This document shows, in pieces, positions 63,246 to 64,000 of a stretch of DNA of 64,000 nucleotides. The position numbers and the translations under genes were made by a program. This stretch comes from Candidatus Dechloromonas phosphorivorans (GTDB lineage: Bacteria > Pseudomonadota > Gammaproteobacteria > Burkholderiales > Rhodocyclaceae). Every line of letters starts with the position of its first letter. Position 1 is the stretch's first letter. The notes under the pieces were generated by a model that was given only the letters and a program-made list of their open reading frames with translations, was not told the DNA's origin and ran no database searches. The DNA lies in contig JADJMS010000006.1 of assembly GCA_016709495.1 (NCBI GenBank), positions 225,874 to 289,873 on the forward strand. The letters run 5' to 3'.

Positions 63246-63661
63246 ATGGGGAAACTATTACTCTCACTTTTTTGCTTTGCCTCACTCAGTCCTCCGTTGC
63301 TGGCTGAAGAAGCATTCGTTCTGATTGGCCATCGTTCCTCGCCAAAAACCGACCTACCAACCTTCCGGCGACTGTATAGCGGGCGTGTTTTTCACTCAAT
63401 CAGCAACCCGCAACACCGCTCAATCTGCCGCCAGGCACCTTTCCGTGAACAATTTTCTACCAGCATCCTCGATAGAATGAAGCGCAATACTCAGGCTACT
63501 GGCTGGTTCGCCGTTACCTGTGGCAAGGTGCTCCACCGCAGAACTGACTAATAGCGGAAGAGATCATCCAGGCCATATGCACCAATCTCGGAGCCGTTGG
63601 CTATGTCCCCTTAGCTGAAAGTACCAACAGGGGCAATATTTTTTCAAACCCTGATTTGTAA
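63246..63661 (+). pseudogene. periplasmic binding-protein-like gene, broken by several frameshifts
   Basis: Signal peptide (LLLSLFCFASLSPPLLAEE) and a start that reads FVLIGHRSSPKTDLPTFRRLYSGR. Reading across frames gives SLNQQPATPLNLPPG, FREQFSTSIL, NEAQYSGYWLVRRYLWQGAPP and finally NLGAVGYVPLAES to a stop at 63661. This is the pattern of small PstS-like substrate-binding proteins. At least three shifts occur within 350 bases. They could be true decay or low read quality. Confidence 0.6.
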
Positions 63662-64000
63662 ATTCTTCTGGCTTTTTCGCGAATCGATACTAAGATGAAA
63701 TTGTGCTGAGGTTAGCAGCGAGCCCGGCAAGCTAGGTTGTCCAGCTGAGTAGCAGGGGATTCCATGGTTCGTGATCCGGGTATTCTTGAGATGACTGTGT
63801 AGCACACCTTAACGGCGCAAGCCGTCACCGCCCCAGCCAGATGCGCCAGGGCTTAAGTCGAAGGCCATACTTGAAACGTATGGCCTTCACGCGATGGAAT
63901 CAACAATGCAATTTCAACGCCATGGCACGACGCCGTTACTCGATTCTGTCGTTCATAATGGCACGGTCCCCTATCCTGGTCGAGTGCCGTCCAATCTTGA
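63662..64000. other. non-coding stretch with an 11-base perfect inverted repeat
   Basis: No convincing gene. GAAGGCCATAC (63860-63870) and GTATGGCCTTC (63878-63888) form a perfect stem around a 7-base loop, with no T-run after it. A second short stem (GGCGCAAGCC near 63812) precedes it. Bases 63970-63986 (GCACGGTCCCCTATCCT) resemble, in reverse complement, the AATAGGGGAC motif beside the transposase remnant at 27745. It could be the edge of a mobile or structured-RNA element. Confidence 0.35.

Noticed and set aside
1..64000. CRISPR arrays, prophage, integrons or biosynthetic clusters
   Set aside because: No regularly spaced direct repeats, no phage structural genes and no integrase were seen.

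Overview
The window looks like chromosomal DNA of a Gram-negative betaproteobacterium, most likely of the Rhodocyclales (Dechloromonas/Azonexus-like). I infer this from the gene set and protein character: cytochrome c4, type IV pilus pilB-pilC-pilD, a betaproteobacterial-type porin, SlmA, single-enzyme BioC, two-subunit glycyl-tRNA synthetase, and MacAB-like transport. No rRNA, prophage or CRISPR array is visible. It is mostly dense, ordinary housekeeping sequence.

Layout. 1-570 is non-coding, with a possible small RNA on the minus strand and dyad operators. 570-8654: OsmC-like protein, coq7, a CNP1-like protein, rppH, proS, a lytic transglycosylase, ffh, a CcsA-like membrane protein and a CNNM/CBS protein. 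8719-12528: pilB-pilC-pilD. 12599-18780: FmdB-like, DUF502, aspS, a secreted RNase with barstar-type inhibitor, nudB, argB, a nucleotidase and slmA. 18785-26365: hemB, engB, cytochrome c4, CBS, HDOD, msrQ, bioC, bioB, comF, trmL. 26541-28810: a porin, then a small accessory patch (transposase remnant, decayed toxin-antitoxin pair) against a tRNA-Met. 29014-41047: miaB-phoH-ybeY-corC-lnt, a transglycosylase, glyQ-glyS-gmhB-acyltransferase-YgjP-gloA and an FmdE-like gene. 41094-50819: envelope and cell-surface genes, purT, proB-obgE-rpmA-rplU. 50946-57649: FKBP, an Rlu-type pseudouridine synthase, MaoC hydratase and a four-gene MacAB-type exporter. 57837-63661: hybrid histidine kinase, HD-GYP response regulator, outer-membrane protein and a broken binding-protein gene. 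63662-64000 is unexplained.

The main discovery candidate is a dispersed DNA word, GTTACGGTCRAC (R = G or A). I find 13 exact copies and 6 one-mismatch copies between 3842 and 60984, on both strands. In almost every copy the core is followed on its 3' side by an AT-rich tract about 4-9 bases downstream and a second one about 15-21 bases downstream, one helical turn apart. This is the same architecture as the Pasteurellaceae DNA uptake signal sequence, although the core is different. The word is read in several coding frames, antisense and at gene boundaries, so selection acts on DNA rather than protein. The window also carries pilB, pilC, pilD and comF. I propose an undescribed DNA-uptake (self-recognition) sequence; a chromosome-organising protein site is the main alternative.

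Quality warning. From about 18.8 kb onward many genes, including essential ones (hemB, miaB, glyS, proB), carry 1-2 base frameshifts. Nearly all leave a perfectly readable protein in the next frame, so most are probably sequencing or assembly errors and not real pseudogenes. I give such genes their full reconstructed extent.
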